Assembly: GCA_032622095.1 (NCBI GenBank)
Contig: CP136067.1
Coordinates: 133,613,990-133,677,989, forward strand
Length of the DNA: 64,000 nt
Direction: 5' to 3'
From: Siphonodentalium dalli
Lineage: Eukaryota; Mollusca; Scaphopoda; Gadilida; Siphonodentaliidae
The notes beneath the pieces were generated by a model. That model saw nothing but the letters and a program-made list of their open reading frames with translations. It was not told the origin of the DNA and ran no database searches. The translations under genes and the position numbers were made by a program. Each line of letters starts with the position of its first letter. The stretch's first letter is position 1. This document shows positions 12,629-25,339 of the stretch, in pieces.

Positions 12629-14560
12629 CACCAACTGAGGTGTGGACAAATGGCAGGTAATTCAGGAAATATACACCTTCAGTGGGTGGGTTGGTTTCCG
12701 AATGTCTGTGACACTTTACAAAAAATGGCTAACAAAGAAAGGCGAATTCTCACTGTTTTGGGTACCCATAACCCTTCTAAACTCTTTAGCGCACATTGAA
12801 CCGAATCTATATGCTCTCAATATTAACTGAGTGTGTGAACGAAAGGTAGTGCTGTCATGTATTATCTACAATTTGTATGGGTGGTTTGGTTCCCGAAATC
12901 CTGGAGCACTTTACAAAAGGCAGCTGGCAAATACGAAATGTGATTTTGTTTTGTTTTGAGGCCACACTACCCCATTTGAAGTCTTGAACACACAAAGAAC
13001 CGAAAGGATACGCTCCCAATATTAACTGAGTGTGAAGAGAAATGGACGCTATATCAAGAGTATAGTATATCAGGGTCTTGAATGTCTGGGTCACTTTACA
13101 AAAAGCTGTCGGTGAAAGAGAAAGACGAATACTCACTGTTTGTTTGGGGGGGGGGGGGGGACCCCATTAACCCATTCACAGCATGAACTGAAGTTATATT
13201 CTCTCATACTTAGCTGAGTCTGTGATCGAAATGTATTGCTATCATGGAATTATTAATTGATATGGGTGATTTGGTTCCCCCGAAATCCTGGAACACTTTA
13301 CAAAAAGCGGCTGGCAAACACGAAAGGCGAATTTTCTATGTTTTGAGGATCCCACTATCCCACTTGAAGTCTTGAACAAATGATATGCTCTCAATGTTAA
13401 CTGAAGTTGTGGACAAATGTGAGTATTATCTGGAAATACGAATATGTTATGGATGAGATGGTTCCCGATAGCCAATGGCACTTTTCAACAAGCGGCCGGC
13501 AAACGAAAGGGCTAAATGTCACTGTCGCAGGGGACTCCAATCCCTATTTGAAGTCTTGAACACACCACTAGCTCAAGGCATATGCTATCAACATCACCCG
13601 AGCTTGTGGCCGAATGGCTGTTCTGTCAGAAAAGATGCAATGCTCTCGCGAGCCCACCGTTCGCGAGAACACCGTGGCACCTTATATACACAAAGCAGAT
13701 GACAAACGATGAAGGCGAATGTTAAGGGGCCCTACCCCGTGTAAACCATTGAACCTACCACGAACTGAATGGATGTGCCCTCAAGGTCAAACGACGATCT
13801 GGACAAATGGCTATTCTATCCAAAAATACCCAATTGTTTTAGATGGGTTGACAGTCAGGGACACTTTACAAAAAGCGACTGGAAAATAAATAATGCGATT
13901 TTTCAATGTTTGTTTTAGCCCCTTCCCAATTTGAAGACTAGAACACACCACGAACTGGAACGATATCATCATTGACTGAGTGTATGGACAATGGGGAGTT
14001 AGTTGTACAAGGACGTACACAATGTAAATAAATGGATTGGGTTCAGATAGCATGAGCACTTAACGAAAATTGGCTGGAAAATAAGAAAGGCAAAATTTTG
14101 AGGACCCCTACTTTATTTGAAGTCTTGGAAGACACCACATGGTGAAACGATATGACCTCAATATTAACTGAGGGCTTGACCAAAGGTTAGTTTTTATCAG
14201 GATATACATGTGTGTTGGTTCCCGAAAGTCTGCACCATGTGGCACTCCACAACAAGCGGCTGGCAAATGTTCACTGTTTTATGTACCCCTACCCTATTCG
14301 AAGTCTTGAACACATCATGTACTGAAGGGATTATGATTTCAATATCAACATATATTGTGGCCGAAACTATGCGATATATAAGGCTGTATTGGTTTCCGAC
14401 AGCATTATTGTGACACTTTACAAAAAGCGGCTGGCAAATAACAAAAACGCAATTTTAACTGTTTATGTGACACATACGCTATTTTAAATCGTGAAAACAC
14501 TACGAACTCGAGGGACATGCTCCCAGTTTTAACTGAGTCTGTGGACATAGGGTAGTTCTA
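12629..14560. repeat. ~195-bp satellite array, right block
   Basis: The array resumes after the nested element. The phrase near gaacacaccacgaactg recurs about 12785, 12980, 13180, 13375, 13555, 13750, 13940, 14130, 14310 and 14490, with cactttacaaaaagcggctg in most units. A g-homopolymer lies at 13143-13160. Confidence 0.8.
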
Positions 14561-15130
14561 TCAGGAGGTAAACAATTTATCTGGGAGAGAGAGACTGTAT
14601 GGGAAAATTTAGGATGTAATCCAGTTGGAGCTGATTGGATAGAATGATATACACATAGTTTCGTTGGAGCTGATTGGACACAATGATACACAGATAATGT
14701 TGTTTGCGTCATTGATACGTCCGTCACCGTGAGATTACAGACGATCTGGTGGGGGTAAATTTCGCGCTCAGCAGGGTTTCAATGCTTTTCACGAAGTTTT
14801 AACAAATGAGAGCGTTATGGAAATCGCTTTGTTTTCGAGATAAATGTTTGAACCCCGTCAACTATTTAAATATTTTCGCGATGACTGAGTTGCTGTGTTC
14901 CGCACAAAAGAGTATTTCTGATAAAATGACATTCAGTATGGCGCATAGAAGTTCAGTCCTAGGAACACTGTATTCAGGACATTCCAATAAGTAATGATAT
15001 ACTGTTTATATTTTGCCACAATGACAGAGAGGGGACGTTTTAATGTGATTACTCGATAGGTCATAGTTCAAACTACTGCATTTCAATCTTAAGCGAGAAT
15101 GGAGTACTTGTGATATGCGACACTTACTGT
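14561..15130. other. Inner sequence between satellite and right arm
   Basis: Contains a short internal repeat (gttggagctgattgga at about 14622 and 14664). Otherwise no gene or element recognised. Confidence 0.4.
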
Positions 15131-15954
15131 ATGTAATAGCAAATAAAATGGGTTGTTGTTGTTGTTGTTATGTTGGGTCCTATTATGAACAATTGGGAAA
15201 TTTGGTAAAGTTCTGAAAAAAAATATGTAATTTTTCGGCCAAAAACGTGTTTGGGGGAGGGGTAGCTAAAATCCTTTATTTCGCAAATCGTTTTTAAATT
15301 TCTGTTAACTTCTTTCTGCATATGCTTGGCAGATAACTGCATCACCATAAGGATTAAATATTTGAATGATAATGTTTGAAAAGTAATATTTTTGTGAAAA
15401 AGTGATTTTTCAGCAAAAAAAAAAATGTTTCGGCTCCAAATGGCAGGAAAATCTAAATTAACCAACACGGTTTTCATATCAGGTAGAGGTATGTTATGAT
15501 ATAGTAATTTTAACCCCAACAATATTGGCAAATAGGTTAGGACATAGCCACAGGGCTCGCTTTACCAAAATCTTTAATTTCTGGAAAGAGTCACTGGTGG
15601 GTATCGCTCATCGTCGATTTGACAATAGCCACCACCAATTCCGTTATTTTTCACTGTCATTTTCGTCAACAGTATATATTTCTCCTTAAAAAAAAGTTGG
15701 TTTTAACTTGTTCTACCGTGGGTAAGGGTATCTCGAAAACTAGAGCTCTTTTTCGATTTGGCCGCTGCACTACATGATCTTTAATGCTGCACCATCGCAA
15801 CCCCCATCACAAAAGGGTTAAAACTCCCTCTTTTGAAAGCAGAAATCTGGCCATCAAATGTCTCCTATTAATTGCCTCATGGGTCAGAGATAATTACATT
15901 CTTATTTTAAAACGTACATATATCGGTTCTATGGTGTCAAGTCGTACATGTCAT

Positions 15955-16933
15955 CTTTAAGGTACTCAATCCGATCCGACGGTCCCCATACGATCGAGAT
16001 AGAACAACAACCTTTCTTCAAAACAAGCTTTAGTTATCAGAATCGATTTATTGCAACAAAATAATGCTAACCACTGTCAACTATGGTATCAAATTTCCCC
16101 AAAACTTGTTATTTATCAACATTTTATTCAACAAAATATGGACGTATTATCACTAAAGTATCACGAAATTTGACAGTATTACCATCTTCATCTGCAATTT
16201 TATCCCAGACTCTCCGTTTGAGCAAGTGTTTTTGGTCCACATATTATTACACATCTCGAGAAATTACAAACTTCAAAATCGATACATGATCACAAACTTC
16301 ATGCAGGGTTTACCTCCCTTGATGACTCGGTCAGACCGCTGCTACCGGCGACATTTCACCCACATTTGGTGGACTTACGTGATATTAAACATATATACTA
16401 AGCGAACAGAGCAACATGCTGCCCTTGTTAAGCACACGAAATATCGAACTTTTGTATAAATTTTGGACTTTATGTTTGAAAAGTCCCACTAACACCGAAG
16501 AACATTATTTTATCACCACAAAAGTATAAACGCACGTGTAATACATTTTCACAACTCGAACGGCAAGTCAAACACAAGAGTTCTGATTTTGACGAGTAGC
16601 TTGCGAAAATCGTCAACAAAACTACCGCTCTGATTTTCCATTCTGTCATTATGTTTTAGGAATTGTTCTCGAAGCACATAGAAAATTTGACTTTGGAGCG
16701 ATCGGGTTTCGGCATTTTTGCTGGAAAACCCCATGCTAACTATAGAAACACGGACTAGTACCCAGTCAGTTACAGAGTCAGAAAGAAAGCATGACTGGTG
16801 CGCTCTGATAGAGATTGGCCTGATTACTCTGAGCTTTGATGGGTGGGTTCCTCGACTCGAATCATATAGTTTTTACCGCCGAAGCCAGAGAAATAGTAAT
16901 TTAGGAGCGTCTGGTCTGTTTGAGTACCTTTAA
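15955..16933. mobile_element. MITE, ggtactcaatccgatc family, copy 2, with insertion
   Basis: Starts taaggtactcaatccgatcc and ends gtttgagtaccttta. Compared with the copy at 29216-29677 it is interrupted from about 16290 to 16825. The inserted piece shares aagggaggtaaacc and gagcgcaccagtcat (both inverted) with 1725-1795, so it belongs to another repeat family. Confidence 0.7.
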
Positions 16934-17099
16934 GTGCATGTGAGTCATGACCCTTAATTCATACCGTCATACTCCTTCGTCAGACTCCTTCGTCAGACTC
17001 GCTATATACAGCATTAACACATGCCATATAATCGGAAAATCGTAATTAATCCGCAAATTTAATTAGTCGTCCCTCTAAATATCCTGCTAGAAAATCTCC

Positions 17100-17317
17100 C
17101 ATTTTATCCGACTAGAATATCCAATTCCCGGGGATTGGCGCGCAATCGTCACTCTGATCACGTGACAGAACTACATGACTTTATCCAGAATCATGTGACG
17201 TGACTGACTTTATGTTCTGTGGTCACCGAGGTTATGGTATAAAACTTAGATGGCATTCTGAAGTTGTCACAATTGTGTGGGATATCAGCAGAAGAACACG
17301 GAAACCAACAACAGAAG
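17100..17317 (+). promoter_or_regulatory. Candidate TATA promoter with 5' exon and splice donor
   Basis: A TATAAAA box lies at 17238-17244. Upstream are tcacgtga and tgacgtga elements (E-box and CRE-like half sites) around 17157-17204. About 25-30 bp downstream of the TATA box would be a start site, and the sequence runs to AAG|gtgagtg, a good splice donor at 17317/17318, with no long frame between. The arrangement is that of a short noncoding first exon. The next + strand acceptor-plus-coding exon I recognise is the neuropeptide exon at 26873, but a 9.5-kb link is guesswork. Confidence 0.25.
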
Positions 17318-17719
17318 GTGAGTGAAAGTTGTTTGATACAGGGTCGTGGACAATCTGGCGATATAAGGGGTGGTGTTTGGGGTGCCATGCATGCAAACCC
17401 CCCAACTTTAGTAAACAATTTCATCAGTTGGAAATTTAATGACTGACACATCCACAGTTGGAAATTTCCGATTGAAAATAGATTTAAACTGTTCTCATAG
17501 TTTGATTTTTCACCAGTATATGTTAAAGCCATAATGGAGGTTTGTGCTCCAACATTATATATTCCAAGTTATATATTCAAAATATACCTTATAATATTCA
17601 AAATACACCTTATTATATATATTCGCTTTTGAATTTCCCCCGTATATCGGAATAGGTCGATAAATACAAGAGGTACCTTTCTATGAGCATCATATGTCAC
17701 AGAAAGACGCATTGAAGTA

Positions 17720-19187
17720 ACAAGAAAACAATAATCAGAAATGGTAACGCCCTCAAGATTATATTATTACGCATAAATATAAATTATAAAAAAAATGTTA
17801 AATATATTGGTTACATGAATGCACTGCCTCAGAATTCCGTTAAAACAACTAATCCTTCAAATTATTACCATAAACTACGCCTTATTACTGCAGGTTTTTA
17901 ATTCACCACACCAGAAGTCTCTAAATGCGGACCAAAAATCGGAGTCATTGTGTTCCTGCTACAAATCGTGTCGTTATTTGTTTAAAATACGTATCAATTG
18001 ACATATACGCACCCGTTCCCCCATTAAAAGCAACATATTTCGACCATTTTAGGGGAACTCCGCGAATTCAGGGATATCCGCAAATAGACCTCCGCAAATA
18101 GTGACCTACTGCGAATTGTCACAACGGGCTCCCAATGGGTTATAAATTATTTTCAGGCTATCAGTTGGTTGAATACTATTTTCCTTTTTACTAAAGTAAA
18201 CAAGTAAATATCGAATGACGATACATATATTTGTAAACAAGCATTGCAAATAATATTATTGGGACTAAAAGTCGCAAGACTTGTTCCGTATTATGATGAT
18301 AATGATGATGATATGATTGATAGAACAAACCACTATTATGATGATCGCTCTCAAGACAGAGGGTTTTGGATGTACGTACATATTGTATGGCACAATATCG
18401 GTCTATATGGACATTTCATGTGTACGTTATAAAGACTGGTAACGGGGACGCGGCGACAGAGGGTTGAGGTGCACGAATACTCATTAACGCCCATCGGGTG
18501 TATACTCGTGGCCAAATATTAGAAACACGTGGGCCGATGCGCCGATGGGACTTTTATAAATAGAAATATTTTTTTTCCGGTTTATTTATTTAAAAGTCGA
18601 ACTGCGCGACCAGGAGGCCGGTCACCGGTAAAAGGCGTAGTTGATGTCAATAATGTTGATTTTTGGTTTGTGACAAGCTATGTCAATTACCAATAAAAGA
18701 AATTAAAAAGATAATTTGTAAGTCTTATATTTCAACTTTTATAGATATTTTTCGTTCTGCAGCCCATTGATGGTTGTGGTCGGAGACGGCCGAGTCGGCC
18801 GCCGGTTCGGATTTCTCGCAGGACAACACATTTCGGGTTTTCGTGGGGTGTGTATCCGCTGGATGTCTTATAGTTGCAGTATGTAACAAGTATGGCCGGG
18901 TTAATTGCTTTGGATGTTTAGGTACGAACAATGGCTGGACCATGCACTCTTGGCGGGAACACAATACCTCCGATTGTGTATCCGCATTTAGAAGCTTTCT
19001 GGTGTGGTGAATGAGAAACCTGCAGTAATAAGCCGTAGTTGTTTGTAATAATTCGAAGGATTAGTTGTTTTAACGGAATTCTGAGGCGGTGAATTCATGT
19101 AACCAATATATTTTATATTATAATTTGTATTTATGGCTAATAATATTATCTTGAGGGCGTTACCATTTCTAATTATGGTTTTCTTGT
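17720..19187. mobile_element. TIR element with ~180-bp inverted repeats
   Basis: The stretch acaagaaaacaataatcaga to ctgcaggttt (17720-17898) is inverted at 19015-19187. Landmarks are aatggtaacgccctcaag, cagaattccgttaaaac and cttcaaattatta. A lone right-end relative occurs at 34305-34465. No matching target duplication is evident and the interior holds no recognisable transposase. Confidence 0.65.
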
Positions 19188-19495
19188 ATTATTTGGGACA
19201 CTGTCGGGTGTATTTTAAAATTGCATGCGCATGCTCTCAAACTGGTCACACGTAGGGACGTGGCGACATGGGGTTGGGTGTACGTACTTATATTGCATGG
19301 GACACATTCAGGTCTATTTCATAAAGTCATGTGTATGTTCCAAGGCAGGTCATATGGACCTGTCATATTGGGTTGGTGTGGTCCGGGTAATTATACTGCA
19401 TGGGACACTGTACATTTTGGTCTATTTGAACAGTTCGAGTGTATGTTCTCATGTCTGGTCTCTTTACTGCGTGCCCCTGGACCAGACCGACATGT
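18355..19495. repeat. Scattered ~108-bp repeat units (gtatggcacaat type)
   Basis: A unit running tgtacgtacatattgtatgg to ggtaacggggacgcggcg (18370-18460) has relatives at 19260-19365 and 19365-19470, carrying attgcatgggacacattcagg and ctgcatgggacactgt. One copy lies inside and the others just outside the 17720-19187 element, so the element may have inserted into, or captured part of, a small tandem array. Confidence 0.5.
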
Positions 19496-19657
19496 TTCAT
19501 TATCACCCCTCCCCTCGGGTTAATAACTTCCATCATATGCAGCAAGTTTTAATTGTTATAAAAAAAAGTGCCAAACCTCAAACTAATTGCAACACAATGT
19601 TTCTTAGCAGGAATAAATCTATTAACCCATTATAAACAACATACTAAAAATAAAAAA

Positions 19658-22085
19658 AAGGATCAAGAAAGGCGAAATTGATAAATTTTGTAAAATAAAT
19701 TTTCCAAAATTTGGTAAAATACTCAATTTATGCCTGTTCAATGATGTTTATAAAAAAACTCAATTTAACAAGTCCTTCCATTTGTATATTAATTTTGTAG
19801 AGTACCAAATTCTGATTACAGAGCAGCAAACATTTTCCAATACGTTGAGTATGTTTCGAGTTATGTGCCTCCAAAATTGGTAGTTTGTCTAATTGCGGAG
19901 ACTAAATTTCTAAGAATTAGCTAAAATCCATATTTTATGGTCCAGTATTTAAAAAAAAGGATATCTTGCTGTTGTGTTAATTTCCTATCTAGATTGTGCA
20001 AAAAAATTATTACTTTATGCATCTATGATTGAGAAGACAAAAAATGTTCTTAAACAAAATGAGAGTTCCATTGGATAGCCAAATTTGCCTTGTGACACAG
20101 AACTGATATGATGAAATACCATATTTGAAGTCATACAACTCGATACATTGATATCCATATGCCCTGTACTTCTAAAAATCTCTTAAGTATACAAGGTTAA
20201 ATACACTGTGTTGGAATTTCTAAGCACAGTTGTGCCAAAAAAACAAACAAACTTATGGCCTTATGAATCCTTAGTATTGAATATTTTCCAAAAAAGTGCC
20301 ATGTTGGACTGTTTTTGGATGTTTTTGTCCATTTTAAAAGGTATTTTTGTGCACAAATAGTAAACAACAATGAACACAATTAGTGTTTAATGTGTATAAT
20401 CATTTGAACGTTCCTCCTAAAACACTTATGTTGGAAAAAATAGGATTACATTGATTAAGCCAATCAACAGTTACTGGATTTCACATTATTTTTCAAGAAA
20501 CTGACTCCAAATTTGAACGTTGATAATGGGGTAGGTGTAATCACAAAAGGCTATAATCTTGTCATCCCATATTATAGTCATTGCAGACAAAAGTTGTTTT
20601 ATTCCAGTTTGTGTAGATTGTTTCGTTAGTACTTTAATGGAGGTATATTTAGAACTTAATGGGCATGTAATCCCGAAATAATAATTCGCCATGGCAACAC
20701 AAAGGATTGTAGCTCTGAATATGTAGATAGGAACGCGTCCATTTTGTTTATCTTTATTTAGAACACAAATGATGGGACTCTATATCTGAAAATATAGAGG
20801 TGTTGTAATTAGTTAATAGTCAATAGTTCTCTATTTCCCCCAAGTCATTGGTATATCTCTGGAGGTGTAACAATGCCTGATAAACTGTTGAATACTCTGA
20901 CTGACGCGCACCTGCCAGTGTCAAGTGCCCCCGTTCCATGATATAGAGTCCCATCATAGATAGGAACGCGTCCATTTTGTTTATCTTTATTTAGAACACA
21001 AATGATGGGACTCTATATCTGAACATATAGAGGTGTTGCAATTAGTTAATAGTCAATTGTTCTCTAATATGAAGATCAGATCAGGAAGCAGTAAACTCTG
21101 TATGAAAGAATGTTTTTAGTAATGTTTTATGTATCAAGATCCATGTTTTCTGAGATTTTGTCTACATGGTTTCCCCTACCCCATTTTTCCGATATTCAAA
21201 TTTGGAGTCAGTTTTCAGAAACTTGAATGAAATCCAGTGACATGCATTGACATATCCAATGTAAAGCTATTATTTCAACACTAAGAGTTTTAGGGTAAAC
21301 GAACATTGCTTTTACTATTTATACACAAAAACCTTTAAAAATGGACAAAAGCGCCCCGAAATCGCATTTTTAGAAAAAAATGAGTCCATAAGTTGATATT
21401 CTACATAATGTTTTTGGAAATTCCTTCACAGTGTGTTTAACCATGTATATTTAAGTTATTATGAGAAATGAAGGGAATATGGATTTATATTTATTGAGTT
21501 GTATGACCTCAAATATCCTATTTCATCACGCCGGTTCTCGATCACAGGCAAATTTGGCTGTCCATGTAATGGAAGACACAATTTGTTTACGAATATATAT
21601 TTTTATTTTTGTCTTCTCAATCATATAAATGCATATTAATTTTGTATCATTTGTATATTATGTTATGTTGGATTTGGAAATAAAAATATGTTTACACTAA
21701 ATGCATAAGGAAATCATTTTTGTTTGTGCACAATCTAGAGAAGACATTAATAAAACAAGGGATCCCTTCATTTTTCTTTAGTTTTCAAAATACAAGACCA
21801 CAGAAAATGGATTTTAGCTAATTTTGAGAAATTGCGGCTCTGAAATTAGATAAACTTCCAATTTTTGAGGCAAACAACCCGAACAATACTGAACATATCT
21901 GGGAAAAGTTTTCTGTTCTGTATTCAGGATTGTCTACGCACTTTACAAAATGGATACACAAATGGGAGGCCTTGTGAAATATTATTTTTATAAACATTGT
22001 TGAAAAGTCATAAATTGAGTATTTAAAAGTTGACAAATTTATTTCACAAAATTCATCAATTTCGCCTGTCTTGATTCTTTTTTAT
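19658..22085. mobile_element. 2.4-kb near-palindromic element
   Basis: The left half from ggatcaagaaaggcgaaatt (19660) is matched in inverse by the right half ending aatttcgcctgtcttgattc (about 22075). Shared landmarks are aaatttgccttgtgacacag with its inverse near 21545, gtcatacaactcgata with its inverse near 21500, and tttggagtcagttt inverse near 20505 versus 21205. Arms are about 1.05-1.1 kb and moderately diverged with small indels. No coding capacity is seen. Confidence 0.7.
20727..21066. repeat. Near-identical ~108-bp direct repeat at palindrome centre
   Basis: The block from agataggaacgcgtccattt to tagttaatagtcaa is present at about 20726-20830 and again at 20959-21065 with only two or three differences. 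The spacer (20831-20958) carries an inverted copy of atgatgggactctatatc near 20938-20956. It is much younger than the palindrome arms around it. Confidence 0.75.
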
Positions 22086-22177
22086 TTTCAGCATGTTGCT
22101 TTTAATTGGCTAATGTACCGATTCCCAATGAGAAACTTTTGTTACAAATATTTGAGGGAAAAGCCACAAATGCTCTG

Positions 22178-24113
22178 GGCCCTGTTTCATGAAGGCAACT
22201 TATGACATAGTTGGGACTTAAGATGGTCATAAGTTCAAACTTCAGTCATAAGTGCGTTTCGCGAACAAAGTCTTAACCTAAGCTGGTCTTAACTTTGGTC
22301 TTAACTTTAAGACTGGTGTGAGGTGTCATAAGATAATCTTAAAGTTAAGACCTACGCTGTGATCCGCAGTTGGTCCGAAATGTGGATGTGATCTAGTTCA
22401 TGTATATATTATTATAAACACATTTAACTGAATAACACCTTGCTAGCACGGAGGGGTGTTTCAGAAATGGTAGTAATTAATAACCAACTGGTAAGCTATA
22501 GCAGTGACGTGGCCAGTGGTTGCAAGATTGGCGGGGTGTCCGCTACTAACTGTAAACCGCCAAGACCGGACTATATATACATTTCTAATTGCTGTTACAA
22601 AAAGAATATATTTACATAGAGTTGAACATCATTTGCGATTCAAATCACCCAATCGCACTGTAGACAATAATCATGTTGAGACAATTAGTCCGAACATTTT
22701 CACATCGAGGATAATAGTGAATGATTTATACTCAGTTTTTTTTATAACTGCTATGTCAGCTATTATTAATATTATTTACTTGCCTTTCTATATTATTATG
22801 TTATAATTTGATTGTAACAATGTATTGTATATGTACCCCGTATATATATCAACAAGATAATAATACATAATATGTGTTATTTTATTATTATTATTATTAT
22901 TATGTATATTATCATAATCTATTAACTATGAAATAAAAAGATATATAGCATGTATATAGTATACGGACCGCGCGGCACACCGGGATCCGCGAAAGAACAT
23001 ATACTATCACTGTGAACTGGTCCACAGACCCCTGGGGGAATTACTAAAATACCAATATACCAGTGGTATAGTCTATATTGGTATTTAGTAATAATTTTCC
23101 CCAGGGGCCTGTGAACCGGCCGTCTGTTCACGTGTTGTTAATTATAAACGCTCTTTATTAGAAGTCGTTGATTTGGTTTTTATTAAAACATATATGCAGA
23201 ATGTCGTTCAACGTAACGTACTTTCGAAGTTCATACGCAGTTTGTTAATTATAACAGGCGTTTAGCACATTTGTCAACAGAACCAGAGCAAATGGCACTA
23301 ACATCATTTATATATGGCTTCTACAAGTATGTCTCAGATTGGAAATAAGTCTATTTGGAGCACGATATGAAGTCCTATTCACATTATAGCAATATATATA
23401 AAGAACGTTTTGTGTTAGTATTCCATGAATGTTGGCTATCAATAAAGAGCGTTTAGCTCAGTGCTTCCGTTGTGGTGTATTGTATGGGTATGCCGTCGTG
23501 GCGACATATTCGGTTTCCTGGTATTATAGATGCTTCAAAGACGTATAATGTATTAGAACCTAATATCAGCATTGAAAGGAGCGAACATATGTCTCGCGTC
23601 GCTTTAATGGCATGTTATATGGGTGAAGGTTCACATTCTGAGTTAGGATGTATAAGTCCCTTTAATAACTGAAATAATAAATTTGAGCTCGATACGTTTG
23701 TATAAAATAGGCATTGGAAGCATGCAGCTATGTGTGGATGTGGTATGACGCGAAAACACAGTTAAAAAGCGCGCTCGTGCAGTTAAGTGTGCACCAGTCA
23801 TTATACTGATTATCGCCCTTGCATTAAAATATCATAATTATTCTTAGACACGCCCTAGTATCTGTCACCAGACACTGTACCTATAGGCATATAACACACA
23901 CAGAACCAACATTTTCTGTGCATAGCTGTAATAAATTGTCGAGAGCCAGTCTAAAAGCGCGCGAACTTAAATTACTACTTAAGTAGAACTTAATCTTGTT
24001 TTATGAAACGCGTTCTTGAAACGGAAAAGTTACATCATAAGATCCACCTTAGATCTTAGATTAAGTCCATCTTAAGATAATCTTATGACATTGCTTCATG
24101 AAACAGGCCCCTG
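22178..24113. mobile_element. TIR element, gccctgtttcatgaagg termini
   Basis: Starts gccctgtttcatgaaggcaa and ends with the inverse, cttcatgaaacaggcccc. Both subterminal regions carry inverted cttaagat/atcttaag and gtcttaac tracts. The interior contains a (tta)n run near 22880 and a separate hairpin at 23025-23112, with no recognisable transposase. Similar gggcctgtttcatgaa ends are widespread in invertebrate genomes; I do not assign a superfamily. Confidence 0.65.
23025..23112. repeat. Small nested hairpin
   Basis: The sequence cacagacccctgggggaatt at 23026 is inverted at about 23092-23112, with ataccaatataccagtgg inverted in the middle. It is a compact palindrome inside the larger element. 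Confidence 0.7.
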
Positions 24114-25330
24114 GACTTTTAACATAATACTAAAGTTCTGGTGTTGACAATGATATAATTGCTCCAAGCTCTTGCGTCAATGCGCGTGCCGGTAATAAAC
24201 GTGTGTCTTGCTAAATCATGAGGCCGAATTTAGGGGCTAATTGTGTTATAAATATATATATTAAATTTATAATAATACTTTCCAAATATACGTGATTAAA
24301 TCTTGTAAAATAGTTCATGAGGGATCTGATGCATGCATCTTCTTTTCTTGTTACAAACTTGCGGTGGTCAAAATAAGATAATAGGTGACGAAATATAGTT
24401 CCGACGATACGTAAAAATAGATGTATTGGTCCGCAAAGCACCACCCTTGATCTATCGCAGTGATAACGGAGAGAGCGCTACATGGAGTTTGGTAATAAAT
24501 AATACAACTTCGAACGCGGTGATCGTTTGCCGGTCAAATATTGCGACATTAAATTTTGTATTTATTGGTATTCTGGAATCGGAAACTGAATAACGCGCGA
24601 CGTCCGGAAAAAAGATATTGCGTTAATATCTTTATATATAATTAAAAGGAAACAATTTTAAAACTTCACGCATTTTACGTGACCGCTGATTAAAAAATTT
24701 AACCGGTACAAACGAAACGATCTCAATTTGACCGAAAAATATAAGAAAACGAAACACTTTTTTTCCAGCGAGTTTGTCAGAAATTCTTCCGTGTAGGTAT
24801 ATTTTGGGATACCTCTTACCAAAATTACGTATACCCAATTTTTTTGTTTCATTCGAACATGTCCCGTCCATTCAATATAGTTTTAAGTCAGATAAACTCA
24901 ATTAACTGAGCCGCATTGAGAATTAGTCGTTCACGGACCCTATTTTTATATCCGCGTATACATTTGTACTGTCAGTGTTAAATTGCTTGTGTTCAAATAA
25001 CATTTTTGTTGTCAAATGATAGTTTCGTGACAGTTGTCATATTTTTCTCAAATGAAGACGAAAAGAAAGTATGATGATACTATGATATCGGGTATACATG
25101 TATATATAGGCATAGAATATATATATAGGCATGCAGCGCTGTAAAACCAGTTAAACTGCAGACGTCTTGTCTCCTAGCAATCGTAAAGCCCCTCCTACTA
25201 ATGAATATGTGTGGAAAGCTTCAATTAATGGAGTTTAATTTCCACCGATGCCACACCCACATATGTAATACAGCCCATGCACTGGCATGCATTCCCGTAT
25301 TTTATAACTAGATGAAATAGTCTCATCACT
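24114..25330. other. Intergenic, nothing recognised
   Basis: AT-rich DNA. Minus-strand frames at 24632-24871 resemble no family. No element boundaries seen. Confidence 0.4.
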
Positions 25331-25339
25331 GCGCATTGC

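Larger units (their letters stand above)
9194..15770. mobile_element. Composite with ~640-700 bp terminal inverted repeats and internal satellite
   Basis: Sequence from gtgcagcggccaaa at 9194 to about 9910 is present in inverse orientation from about 15133 to 15770. Shared landmarks are aaccaactttttttaaagga, tgttgacgaaaatgatagtg, tttcggctccaaatggcagg inverse, and caacaacaacaa at the inner edge. Arm divergence is visible, roughly one change in six to ten bases plus indels. Between the arms lie a ~350-bp partial second unit of the left arm (9911-10265), a ~195-bp satellite and a nested 1.27-kb element. No transposase, helicase or polymerase frame is seen, so the class is unknown. Confidence 0.6.

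Noticed and set aside
15124-15531. 135-codon minus-strand frame
   Set aside because: Lies in the right inverted arm; the left arm does not keep the same frame.
9194-15770. Long inverted repeats considered as a Polinton or other large virus-like element
   Set aside because: No polymerase, integrase, ATPase or capsid-like frame, and the interior is satellite.
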